From Rutidosis leptorrhynchoides (Eukaryota > Streptophyta > Magnoliopsida > Asterales > Asteraceae), in contig NC_092338.1 of assembly GCF_046630445.1 (NCBI RefSeq), positions 151,638,501 through 151,702,500 of the forward strand: a stretch of 64,000 bases of DNA, given 5' to 3'. Positions 20,697 to 33,411 of the stretch are shown in pieces. The notes beneath the pieces were generated by a model. The model did not search any database. It had not been told where the DNA came from and saw only the letters and a program-made list of their open reading frames with translations. How positions within the stretch are numbered: the first letter of the stretch is position 1; each line of letters starts with the position of its first letter. The position numbers and the translations under genes are program-made.

Positions 20697-21360
20697 AAAT
20701 GAGGGAGGGAATGGTGGTGGTGGCCGAAAATTTGAGGGGGGACAAAAAGTTGCTTTTTGGTTAATGGTTGTCTAAAGTTGGTGCTTATGTTGGGATCCCA
20801 TGTAACATTAGGGATAATACTTGACATAAATGCTAGCATGTTCCCTCTAATAAATGGGCATTTGTATTACTTATTATTGGGTCACTAGTAATTAATTAGT
20901 GGGCTAAATAAATGGGCTACTAGCTAGAGTAGGGTGGACTTAAGTCCAACAAGGTAGAGAGTCCAACAAGACTAACTTGTAAGCATAATTAAATTACTAC
21001 GCATAATTAAGCATCCATAAACTCAAGTAATTATTATTATAAAATAATAATTAGTATTCCGTAGTCATAATATTCCGATTACGACAAAAGTTATATGTGC
21101 GCGCAGTTCACGGTTTAATCGAAACGTTAAGTAACACTAACGGTCATAGAGTATCCGGTGATCAAGTTAAGTATCCTACGTACTCTAAGCCACGTTTTAA
21201 CATATAAATGAAAGTAAACCATGTATATAAAGGTTCCAGAGTATAAAGTAGCACAATACGCACAAATACGCAGTTTCGCGAAAACACAAAGCACAAAAGC
21301 AAGTCGAAAAAGTCGGGTCGTTACATTACCCACCTGTTAATGGAAATTTTGTCCCGAAAT

Positions 21361-24300
21361 TTAAGCTGAGGCAGGTGTTGGAGTCGGGAAAAGGTGAGGA
21401 TATTTCTGCATCATTTGATCCTCTCGTTCCCAGGTGAACGCGGGTCCACGTTTGGCATTCCATCGAACTCGGATGATCAGATTCTTGTTGCGTTTCAATG
21501 TTTTAACCTCACGGTCCATGATTTCGACAGGTTCTTCCACGAAGTGGATTTTGTCATCAATTGTGAGTTCTTCCAGTGGTATGATAAGTTCCGGTGGAGC
21601 AAGACACTTTTTCAAATTTGATACGTGGAACGTAGGATGAACTGCACTCAATTGAGTTGGAAGATCCAGACGGTAAGCTACGGGTCCAACATGCTCTAAG
21701 ATTTCAAACGGACCAATGTATCGCGAGTTTAGCTTTCCACGCTTTCCAAAGCGGATTACACCTTTCCAAGGTGCGACTTTCAACATCACACGGTCACCCA
21801 CGTTGAATTCGAAGTCTTTACGTTTAAGATCAGCATAACTCTTTTGGCGATCACAGGCCGTCTTAAGTCTCGCTTGAATCTGGGAAATCTTCTCCGTCGT
21901 TTCATGGACTATCTCGGGTCCGGTGATTTTCACTTCGCCTAACTCGGCCCAACAAATAGGAGAACGGCACTTGCGGCCATACAATGCTTCAAAAGGTGCG
22001 GCATTAATACTCGAGTGATAACTGTTGTTGTAAGAGAATTCGGTTAACGGTAAATGCCTTTCCCAAGACTTTCCGAAGTCAATAACACAGGCACGCAACA
22101 TGTCCTCTAAAGTATGAATCATTCGTTCGCTCTGACCGTCAGTCTGCGGGTGATATGCAGTGCTCATGTCGAGACGAGTTCCCAAGGCTTCTTGCAAAGA
22201 ACGCCAGAATCTGGAAGCAAAACGGGGATCGCGATCTGAGATAATTTGTTAGGGGTACACCATGACGAGACACAACTTCTTTGATGTAAAGTTGAGCAAG
22301 TCTCTCCATTGTATCTGTTTCCTTCATCGCTAGGAAATGAGCAGATTTGGTAAGACGGTCAACGATAACCCAGATTGTATCGTATCCGCCCACCGTCTTT
22401 GGTAGCTTCGTGATGAAGTCCATCGTAATTGCTTCCCATTTCCATTGTGGGATTTCCGGTTGTTGAAGTAATCCAGATGGCCATTGATGTTCGGCCTTAA
22501 CTTTCGAGCAAGTCAAACACCTCCCAACATAAGTTGCAACATCCTTCTTAAGATTTGGCCACCAATACTGTTCCTTAAGATCATGGTATATTTTGCCGGC
22601 TCCTGGATGAATCGAATATATCGACTTGTGGGCTTCATCTAATATAAGGCTCCGTAGATTTCCATAACTAGGTACCCAAATCCTTCCGGCAAAGCATCGG
22701 AGTCCAGTCTCATTAACCTCGAATCGTGAAACGAGAATGTTCTAGTGTTCACGGGATATGTTCTCCTCTTTGAGAGCCTCTTATTGGGCTACTCGGATCT
22801 GGCTGTTGAGGTTCGAATGAATGGTGATGTTCAAGGCACGGACGCGAAGAGGTACCGTTCTCTCCTTTCGACTCAGAGCGTCGGCTACAACATTGGCTTT
22901 GCCAGGATGGTAACGGAGTTCACAATCATAGTCGTTCAGCGTCTCGATCCATCGACGTTGTATCATATTCAGCTGCTTCTGATCAAAGATGTGCTGGAGG
23001 CTTTTGTGATCGGTGAATATGGTACTCATTGTCCCATAAAGATAGTGTCTCCACAACTTCAAAGCGAAGACAACAGCTCCAAGTTCGAGATCATGGGTAG
23101 TGTAGTTTTGCTCGTGTATCTTCAGTTGATGAGAAGCATAAGCAATGACCTTCGTTCTTTGCATCAATACGCAACCAAAATCATTTTTCGAAGCATCGCA
23201 GTACAAAACGAAGTCGTCACTGCCTTCGGGAAGGGATAAGATAGGTGCAGTGGTTAACTTCTGTTTCAAGTCTTGAAATGCTGATTCGTGTTCTTTTTCC
23301 CAAACGAACTTCTTTCCTTTGTGAGTCAGTGCGGTCAAAGGACGCGCAATCAACGAAAAACCTTCAATAAATCTCCGGTAATAACCGAAAAGGCCTAGAA
23401 ATTGGCGAATGTGAGTTGGAGTAGTGGGTGTCTCCCACTTGCTGATAGCCTCGATCTTTGTAGGATCAACTTTGATACCTTGATTACTCACAATATGACT
23501 CAGAAATTGGACTTCCTTCAACCAAAATTCACACTTGGAGAATTTGGCATAAAGTTGCTCTTGTCTCAAGAGTTCAAGCACTAGTCGGAGATGTTGCTCG
23601 TGTTCTTCTTCGCTCTTGGAGTAGATGAGGATATCATCTATGAAGACGATAACGAACTTATCCAGGTATGGCTTGTATACACGATTCATGAGGTCCATGA
23701 ATACAGCGGGTGCGTTGGTTAAACCGAACGGCATCACGAGAAATTCATAATGACTATAGCGGGTTTTAAACGCAGTCTTCATCACATCACTCTCCTTCAC
23801 CCTCAACTGGTGATAACCGGATCGCAAATTGATCTTAGAGTAAACGCTTGATCCTTGCAGCTGATCAAAAAGATCGTCAATTCGGGGAAGAGGATATCGG
23901 TTCTTGATCGTCAATTTGTTGAGTTCGCGGTAGTTGATACACATGCGGAAGGATCCGTCCTTCTTCTTCACGAATAAAATAGGTGCGCCCCAAGGCGACG
24001 AGCTCGGTTGGATAAACCCTCGGTCGAGCAATTCCTGCAGTTGACTCTGCAACTCTTGCAGTTCGGAAGGTGCTAGTCGATAAGGTGCGCGAGCTACGGG
24101 TGCAGCTCCCGGCACTAGATCGATCTGGAATTCCACGGCTCTCGGTGGCGGTAATCCAGGCAGTTCTTCTGAAAAGACGTCGGAGAATTCATTCACGATT
24201 CGTACATCATTCACGCTCTTCTCTTCTGTTTCTAAAGCCTTCACGTGTGCTAAAATAGCAAGACGTCCTTTCTTCATGATCTTCTGCGCTTTCATATAAC

Positions 24301-25777
24301 TAATGAGGTTCAACTTCGAACAACATCTCTCTCCGTATATAACCAGTGGCTCACCATCTCCGTGTGGTATACGAAGAGCTTTATCTCCACAGATAACGTC
24401 GGCCCTCACTTTGGTCAACCAGTCCATGTCGACAATCACATCAAAGCTTCCCAATTTGATGGGTATCAAGTCAATTGCGAAATCCACACCAGCTATGTTG
24501 ATAATAGCTCCTCAGCCAATTTGGTCGACTTTCTCAAGTTTCCCATTGGCTACCTCAACTATCATACTATCCTCAAAAGGCACTAACGACCAATCTATCT
24601 TAGAGCAAAAGTGTCTACAAACATAGCTCCTATCGGCACCAGTATCAAATAGGACAGAAGCTAATAGATTGTTGATAGTGAATATACCTGTAACCAAGTC
24701 GGGGTTCTCACGGGCATCCCTTGCGTTTACATTGAAAGCTCTTCCACTCGGTGGTCCGCCGTCCTTTCGCTTGTTGGGACACTCATTCCTGAAGTGGCCC
24801 TGTTGTCCACACTCATAACACTTTCTTGGTCCATTGGGGTTGGTCCTCACAGCTGGGATGGGAATCTTGCAGTCATTGCCAATATGCCTGGTCCTTTTGC
24901 ACTTTTCACAGACCACATTATAGTACCCGGTATGGTGCTTGTAGCACCTCTTGCACTGCGGTAGAGTACCCTTGTAGTTGGGGTTCGAGCTAGGGGTCAG
25001 GTTGGGGTTCCTTCCGTCGTTATGCCTCTTAGCGGGGGTTCGATCATAGACTCTCCCCTTGTTGTTGTCCCACTTACGCTTATCACCACTGGCTCCCGAT
25101 TCGGATTTTGCCTTTTCCGGTTCCTTGCTGATAATTTGGTTCATAAGGGTTTGCGCCATGCGCATAGCTGCCAGGATGTTGGGCGGATTAGAAGAGGTGA
25201 CATTTCCTTGAATGGACTTGGGAAGTCCTCACAAGTATCGCTCCATTCTCTTAAATTCCGGGGTAACCATCGTGGGACACATCAGCGCTAATTCCAGATA
25301 CCTACGGTTGTAACCATCAAGATCGTTTCCCACAACCTTCAACTCCCAGAACTCAGCCTCCATTTTCTGTATCTCTGCTCTGGGGTAGTACTCTTCGATC
25401 AGGGATCCCTTAAATTCTTCCCACGGAGTGGCATAAGCCTCGTCAATACCCTTAACTTGAGCCAGTATGTTCCACCAGGTTAGGGCGCCATCTGACAGCG
25501 TACACGAAGCATACTTGGTTTTGTTCTCCTCTGAGCAGTTGCTTACACAGAACACAGCTTCTAATTGCTCAAACCACCTAGTCAATCCAACTGGCCCCTC
25601 AGTACTGCTAAAGTTGTGGGGCTTGCAGCTTTGAAACTCTTTGTATGTGCACCCGTTACGAATGGGCTGGTTAACTGGTGGACCTTGTGGGTTGATTTCC
25701 ACAATAGCAGCGGCTACTCTCTCACCGATCATTTTCTCAATCTGTGCTGCTGTGGGTGCTGCTCGTCCGTTTGCCAT
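21361..25777 (-). mobile_element. gag-pol region of element E
   Basis: Reading leftwards on the minus strand: gag (about 25,777-24,700) with capsid-like CTLSDGALTWWN and two CCHC knuckles (CEKCKRTRHIGNDC, CYECGQQGHFRNEC); protease (LFDTGADRSYV, near 24,640); reverse transcriptase ([30 protein letters not shown]); RNase H ([16 protein letters not shown]); integrase ([33 protein letters not shown]); and a C-terminal chromodomain-like tail ([29 protein letters not shown]). Family: Ty3/Gypsy chromovirus, probably Tekay/Del-like. It is broken, with roughly five interruptions. Confidence 0.9.
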
Positions 25778-26072
25778 TGCGCTTCTAAACAGAAATTTTG
25801 ACTTAAGTCAAAATCCAGCATTTAATAGATAGTAATATAGTATATGGAAACCAACATGGAACCAACGCAACACATGTTAACTAAGCAATGCACTAGATGC
25901 AGATACCACAAAAACAACATACAGTAACGTAAGTAGAACACCGTACAAAAAGTAAACAACACTAAGTTCCATTCATTAATAATAAGTTGCATACATCCGC
26001 ATAAGTTCGTACAATACATGAGTAAAACATGAAACTACAATGAGATTACATAATGAAATCTACTACAATGCC

Positions 26073-26561
26073 CTATGGTGACGGTGGGTAAAGGATGTCC
26101 ATCACGTGGGACATCTGGTCCTCGAGCTCAGTTACCCGAGCACGGAGGATCTCCACTTCCCTCGTCAGTTCCTCGACGGAGGGAGATGGTGGGGCAGGCG
26201 GTGCAGTCGGTAAAGGTGGTTCAGGTGGTGCAGATGGTCCAGCGCCAGAAGTAGATGCTGCATAGCGGTAAGGCTTACGCACAAATGGATCAGCAGGGTA
26301 AGGCACAACCCGCTTACGGGCGGTGACCCTAGTCCTCAGTCCATGTGCGCTAACGAATGGTCGACCTCCGTTAACCCCTGGAATAACGGTACCATCGAAA
26401 CGATACCGCTTCTTCGGCGGGGTAGAGGGTGGCTGCACGGGCATCTCCTCAGGGTCCTCGTTGGAATCATCGTCACTGGAATCGTCGGAGGATGAGTCGT
26501 CGGATGATGAGTCGTCGTAAACAGCTGGAGGTGGCGGCGCTCGGCGGCCTGTAGTCATAAT
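26073..26561 (-). mobile_element. Leader ORF of element E, downstream part
   Basis: Lies between the PBS and gag of E. It encodes an acidic Ser/Asp run, a Pro-rich middle and a C-terminal heptad pattern (EELTREVEILRARVTELEDQ), a probable coiled coil. It is cut by element A, whose duplication ATAAT (26,557-26,561) ends here. Function unknown. About 300 bp of spacer without features separates it from gag. Confidence 0.6.
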
Positions 26562-29500
26562 TGTAGTGACCCGAACTTTTCCATGTTTATATATATATTA
26601 AATGAAATTGTTATTTATATGATTAAGTGTTTCCAACATGTTAACAATCAAACTTGTTAAGACTTGATTAATTGAAATAGGTTTCATATAGACAATTGAC
26701 CACCCAAGTTGACCGGTGATTCACGAACGTTAAAACTTGTAAAAACTATATGATGACATATATATGGATACATATATAGTTAACATGATATTATGATAAG
26801 TAAACATATCATTAAGTATATTAACAATGAACTACATATGTAAAAACAAGACTACTAACTTAATGATTTTGAAACGAGACATATATGTAACGATTATCGT
26901 TGTAACGACATTTAATGTATATATATCATATTAAGAGATATTCATACATCATAATATCATGATAATATAATAATTTAAAATCTCATTTGATATTATAAAC
27001 ATTGGGTTAACAACATTTAACAAGATCGTTAACCTAAAGGTTTCAAAACAACACTTACATGTAACGACTAACGATGACTTAACGACTCAGTTAAAATGTA
27101 TTTACATGTAGTGTTTTAATATGTATTCATACACTTTTGAAAGACTTCAAGACACTTATCAAAATACTTCTACTTAACAAAAATGCTTACAATTACATCC
27201 TCGTTCAGTTTCATCAACAATTCTACTCGTATGCACCCGTATTCGTACTCGTACAATACACAACTTTTAGATGTATGTACTATTGGTATATACACTCCAA
27301 TGATCAGCTCTTAGCAGCCCATGTGAGTCACCTAACACATGTGGGAACCATCATTTGGCAACTAGCATAAAATATCTCATAAAATTACAAAAATATGAGT
27401 AATCATTCATGACTTATTTACATAAAAACAAAATTACATATCCTTTATATCTAATCCATACACCAACGACCAAAAACACCTACAAACACTTTCATTCTTC
27501 AATTTTCTTCATATAATTGATCTCTCTCAAGTTCTATCTTCAAGTTCTAAGTGTTCTTCATAAATTCCAAAAGTTCTAGTTTCATAAAATCAAGAATACT
27601 TCCAAGATTGCAAGTTTACTTCCAAGTTTTCTAAATCCATTCCAAGTAATCATCCAAGATCAAGAAACCTTTGTTACTTACAGTAGGTTATCTTTATAAT
27701 ACAAGGTAATAATCATATTCAAACTTTAATTCAATTTCTATAACTATAACAATCTTATTTCGAGTGGAAATCTTACTTGAAATTGTTTTCGTGTCATGAT
27801 TCTGCTTCAAGAACTTTCAAGCCATCCAAGGATCCTTTGAAGCTAGATCTATTTTTCTCATTTACAGTAGGTTTATCCAAGGAACTTGAGGTAGTAATGA
27901 TGTTCATAACATCATTCGATTCATACATATAAAGCTATCTTATTCGAAGGTTTAAACTTGTAATCACTAGAACATAGTTTAGTTAATTCTAAACTTGTTC
28001 GCAAATAAAAGTTAATCCTTCTAACTTGACTTTTAAAATCAACTAAACACATGTTCTATATCTATATGATATGCTAACTTAATGATTTAAAACCTGGAAA
28101 CACGAAAAACACCGTAAAATCGGATTTACGCCGTCGTAGTAACACCGCGGGCTGTTTTGGGTTAGTTACTTAAAATCTATGATAAACTTTGATTTAAAAG
28201 TTGTTATTCTGGGAAAATTATTTTTGTTATGAACATGAAACTATATCCAAAAATTATGGTTAAACTCAAAGTGGAAGTATGTTTTCTAAAATGGTCATCT
28301 AGACGTCGTTCTTTCGACTGAAATGACTACCTTTACAAAAACGACTTGTAACTTATTTTTCTGACTATAAACCTATACTTTTTCTGTTTAAATTCATAAA
28401 ATAGAGTTCAATATGAAACCATAGCAATTTGATTCACTCAAAACGGATTTAAAATGAAGAAGTTATGGGTAAAACAAGATTAGATAATTTTTCTCATTTT
28501 AGCTACGTGAAAATTAGTAACAAATCTATTCCAACCATAACTTAATCAACTTGTATTGTATATTATGTAATCTTGAGATACCATAGACACGTATACAATG
28601 TTTCGACCTATCATGTCGACACATCTATATATATTTCGGAACAACCATAGACACTCTATATGTGAATGTTGGAGTTAGCTATACAGGGTTGAGGTTGATT
28701 CCAAAATATATATAGTTTGAATTGTGATCAATACTGAGATATGTATACACTGGGTCGTGGATTGATTCAAGATAGTATCTATCGATTTATTTCTGTACAT
28801 CTAACTGTGGACAACTAGTTGTAGGTTACTAACGAGGACAGCTGACTTAATGAACTTAAAACATCAAAATATATTAAAAGTGTTGTAAATATATTTTGAA
28901 CATACTTTGATATATATGTACATATTTGTTATAGGTTCGTGAATCGACCAGTGGCCAAGTCTTACTTCCCGACGAAGTAAAAAATCTGTGAAAGTGAGTT
29001 ATAGTCCCACTTTTAAAATCTAATATTTTTAGGATGAGAATACATGCAGGTTTTATAACTGTTTTACGAAATAGGCACAAGTAATTGAAACTACATTATA
29101 TGGTTGAATGATCGAAATCGAATATGCCCCTTTTTATTAAGTCTGGTAATCTAAGAATTAGGGAACAGACACCCTAATTGACGCGAATCCTAAAGATAGA
29201 TCTATTGGGCCTAACAAACCCCATCCAAAGTACCGGATGCTTTAGTACTTCGAAATTTATATCATATCCGAAGGGTGTCCCGGAATGATGGGGATATTCT
29301 TATATATGCATCTTGTTAATGTCGGTTACCAGGTGTTCACCATATGAATGATTTTTATCTCTATGTATGGGATGTGTATTGAAATATGAAATCTCGTGGT
29401 CTATTGTTACGATTTGATATATATAGGTTAAACCTATAACTCACCAACATTTTTGTTGACGTTTAAAGCATGTTTATTCTCAAGTGAATACTAAGAGCTT

Positions 29501-29827
29501 CCGCTGTTGCATACTAAAATAAGGACAAGATTTGGAGTCCATGTTTGTATGATATTGTATAAAAACTGCATTCAAGAAACTGATTTCGATGTGACATATT
29601 TGTATTGTAAACCATTATGTAATGGTCGTGTGTAAACAGGATATTTTAGATTATCATTATTTGATAATCTACGTAAAGCTTTTTAAACCTTTATTTATGA
29701 AATAAAGGTTATGGTTTGTTTTAAAAATGAATGCAGTCTTTGAAAAATGTCTCATATAGAGGTCAAAACCTCGCAACGAAATCAATTAATATGGAACGTT
29801 TTTAATCAATAAGAACGGGACATTTCA
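26562..29827 (+). repeat. 5' LTR of element A (3266 bp)
   Basis: Starts TGTAGTGACCCGAAC and ends GGGACATTTCA. It is followed by the PBS. It contains the conserved block: donor-like GTGAGTTATAGTCCC (28,994), CGCGAATCCTAAAGATAGAT, TTAGTACTTCGAAATT, hairpin CAACA-TTTT-TGTTG (29,445-29,458), and GAGCTTCCGCTGT (near 29,490). Confidence 0.92.
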
Positions 29828-29829
29828 GT

Positions 29830-29841
29830 TGGTATCCGAGC
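29830..29841 (+). other. Primer-binding site of element A
   Basis: TGGTATCCGAGC, two bases after the LTR end. It differs from the usual plant initiator-tRNA-Met site TGGTATCAGAGC by one base; the same variant is in element B. Confidence 0.8.
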
Positions 29842-30036
29842 GTTGGTCTTAGAGAACCAGAATTTTGCATTAGTGTGTCTTATCGAGTTTCTTAGGATGC
29901 ATTAGTGAGTCGGAACTTCGACCGTGTTTACTTGAAAAATGTTTGCTTAACAAATTTTGTTGGAAACTATATATTTTTAACATGTGAATATAATGTGATA
30001 TATTAATCTCTTAACGTGTTTGATATTATGTGATAG

Positions 30037-30130
30037 ATGTCTACCTCTAGAAAAAGTCCCATTGACTCACCTAATAATAATGAAGAGTCAAATGTAAATT
30101 GGAATGATTCGTGGACTGATTCGTGGACTT
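30037..30130 (+). mobile_element. Start of the leader ORF (ORF0) of element A
   Basis: ATG at 30,037 begins MSTSRKSPIDSPNNNEESNV, matching ORF0 of element B (39,741 downwards). Element B follows directly at 30,131. Confidence 0.75.
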
Positions 30131-33100
30131 ATTGATTAAAAACGTTCCATATTAATTGATTTCGTTGCGAGGTTTTGACCTCTATATGAGACGTTTTTCA
30201 AAGACTGCATTCATTTTTAAAACAAACCATAACCTTTATTTCATAAATAAAGGTTTAAAAAGCTTTACGTAGATTATCAAATAATGATAATCTAAAATAT
30301 CCTGTTTACACACGACCATTACATAATGGTTTACAATACAAATATGTTACATCGAAATCAGTTTCTTGAATGCAGTTTTTACACAATATCATACAAACAT
30401 GGACTCCAAATCTTGTCCTTATTTTAGTATGCAACAGCGGAAGCTCTTAGTATTCACCTGAGAATAAACATGCTTTAAACGTCAACAAAAATGTTGGTGA
30501 GTTATAGGTTTAACCTATATGTATCAAATCGTAACAATAGACCACAAGATTTCATATTTCAATACACATCCCATACATAGAGATAAAAATCATTCATATG
30601 GTGAACACCTGGTAACCGACATTAACAAGATGCATATATATAAGAATATCCCCATCATTCCGGGACACCCTTCGGATATGATATAAATTTCGAAGTACTA
30701 AAGCATCCGGTACTTTGGATGGGGTTTGTTAGGCCCAATAGATCTATCTTTAGGATTCGCGTCAATTAGGGTGTCTGTTCCCTAATTCTTAGATTACTAG
30801 ACTTAATAAAAAGGGGCATATTCGATTTCGATAATTCAACCATAGAATGTAGTTTCACGTACTTGTGTCTATTTTGTAAATCATTTATAAAACCTGCATG
30901 TATTCTCATCCTAAAAATATTAGATTTTAAAAGTGGGACTATAACTCACTTTCACAGATTTTTACTTCGTCGGGAAGTAAGACTTGGCCACTGGTTGATT
31001 CACGAACCTATAACAATATATACATATATATCAAAGTATGTTTAAAATATATTTACAACACTTTTAATATATTTTGATGTTTTAAGTTTATTAAGTCAGT
31101 TGTCCTCGTTAGTAACCTACAACTAGTTGTCCACAGTTAGATGTACAGAAATAAATCGATAAATATTATCTTGAATCAATCCACGACCCAGTGTATACGT
31201 ATCTCAGTATTGATCACAACTCAAACTATATATATTTTAGAATCAACCTCAACCCTGTATAGCTAACTCCAACATTCACATATAGAGTGTCTATGGTTGT
31301 TCCGAAATATATATAGATGTGTCGACATGATAGGTCGAAACATTGTATACGTGTCTATGGTATCTCAAGATTACATAATATACAATACAAGTTGATTAAG
31401 TTATGGTTGGAATAGATTTGTTACCAATTTTCACGTAGCTAAAATGAGAAAAATTATCCAATCTTGTTTTACCCATAACTTCTTCATTTTAAATCCGTTT
31501 TGAGTGAATCAAATTGCTATGGTTTCATATTGAACTCTATTTTATGAATCTAAACAGAAAAGGTATAGGTTTATAGTCGGAAAAATAAGTTACAAGTCGT
31601 TTTTGTAAAGGTAGTCATTTCAGTCGAAAGAACGACGTCTAGATGACCATTTTAGAAAACATACTTCCACTTTGAGTTTAACCATAATTTTTGGATATAG
31701 TTTCATGTTCATAATAAAAATAATTTTCTCAGAATAACAACTTTTAAATCAAAGTTTATCATAGTTTTTAATTAACTAACCCAAAACAGCCCGCGGTGTT
31801 ACTACGACGGCGTAAATCCGGTTTTACGGTGTTTTTCGTGTTTCCAGGTTTTAAATCATTAAGTTAGCATATCATATAGATATAGAACATGTATGTAGTT
31901 AATTTTAAAAGTCAATTTAGAAGGATTAACTTTTGTTTGTGAACAAGTTTAGAATTAACTAAACTATGTTCTAGTGATTACGAGTTTAAACCTTCGAATA
32001 AGATAGTTTTATATATATGAATCGAATGATGTTATGAACATCATTACTACCTCAAGTTTAGTAGGTAAACCTACTGGAAGTGACAAGAAATGATCTAGCT
32101 TCAAAGGATCTTGGATGGCTTGAAAGTTCTTGAAGTAGGATCATGACACAAAAACAAGTTCAAGTAAGATTTTTACTCGAATTAAGATAGTTTATAGTTA
32201 TAGAAATTGAATCAAAGTTTGAATATGAATATTACCTTGAATAAGAAAGATAACCTACTGTTTATAACAAAGGTTTCTTGATCTTAGATGATTACTTGGA
32301 ATGGATTAGAAAGCTTGGAAGTAAATTAGTAAACTTGAAGGGATTTTTGAAGTGTTCTTGAAGTGTTCTTCCTATGATGATTATAGCTTGATTCTTGAAG
32401 TGATTTTTGATGAAGATGATGATTAACTACTGGAAAAATACGTTCATAATAGTGTGTGTGTGTGTGTGTGTGTTGAGAGAGAATTAGAAAGAGAATTGGA
32501 AGTGAAATAGAGTGAATGATGAGTGGTAATTGGTGAGTGGTGAGTGGGGTTAAAAGGAGTTCTAGTTAGTTGACTAGCTCATGGTAGAAGTTAAAATTGA
32601 TTAGTCATACATGACATAATCAAGAGTGGAATCCCATGCTAGTTCCTATTGGTATATACTCATAGTAAGTACGTTTTGAAGCTGTGTATAATACGGGTAA
32701 GAATACGACTAGAATTCTTGATGAAAGAAAAGAATGGAAAAGTAACTGTAACCATTTTCGTTAAGTATGAGTGTTTTGATATATGTCTTGAAGTCTTCCA
32801 AAAGTATTTTAATACATCTAAATACACTACATGTATATACATTTTAACTGAGTCGTTAAGTCATCGTTAGTCGTTACATGTAAGTGTTGTTTTGAAACCT
32901 TTAAGTTAACGATCTCAATTAATGTTGTTAACCCATTGTTTATTATATCTAATGAGATGTTAAATTATTATATTATCATGATATTATGATATATTAATAT
33001 ATCTTAATATGATATATATACATTTAAATGTCGTTACAACGATAATCGTTACATATATGTCTCGTTTCGAAATCCTTAAGTTAGTAGTCTTGTTTATATG

Positions 33101-33376
33101 TATATAACTCATTGTTAATATACTTATGGAGATACTTACTTATCATAATCTCATGTTAACCATATGTATACCCATATATATATCGTCATGTCGTTTTTAC
33201 AAGTTTTAACGTTCGTGAATCGCCGGTCAACTTGGGTGGTCAATTGTCTATATGAAACATATTTCAATTAATCAAGTCTTAACAAGTTTGATTGCTTAAC
33301 ATGTTGGAAACATTTAATCATGTAAATATCAATCTCAATTAATATATATAAACATGGAAAAGTTCGGGTCACTACA
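30131..33376 (-). repeat. 3' LTR of element B
   Basis: Reverse complement of the A-family LTR. On the plus strand it runs from TATTGATTAAAAACGTTCC to GTTCGGGTCACTACA. Its hairpin of the conserved block lies at 30,483-30,496. A GT microsatellite lies at about 32,452-32,472. Confidence 0.9.
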
Positions 33377-33411
33377 GTACCTACCCGTTAAATAAATTTC
33401 GTCCCGAAATT

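Larger units (their letters stand above)
18446..21325 (-). repeat. 3' LTR of element E (2880 bp)
   Basis: Minus strand: starts TGTAACGACCCGAC at 21,325 and ends ACGGGGCGTCACA at 18,446, directly after the polypurine-like stretch AGGTGGGTAA. It contains a TATA box, a hairpin-rich tandem region and the conserved 3' block (hairpin CAACA/TGTTG at 18,779-18,792, CTCAG near 18,755, TTCCGCTGT near 18,730). The open frame at 20,519-20,839 lies across the promoter and is not considered a gene. Confidence 0.9.

Noticed and set aside
20519-20839. 106-codon minus-strand frame in the E LTR
   Set aside because: It spans the TATA box and hairpin leader of the LTR and shows no protein family features.
25022-25291. 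Plus-strand frame opposite E gag
   Set aside because: Shadow of the gag region on the other strand.
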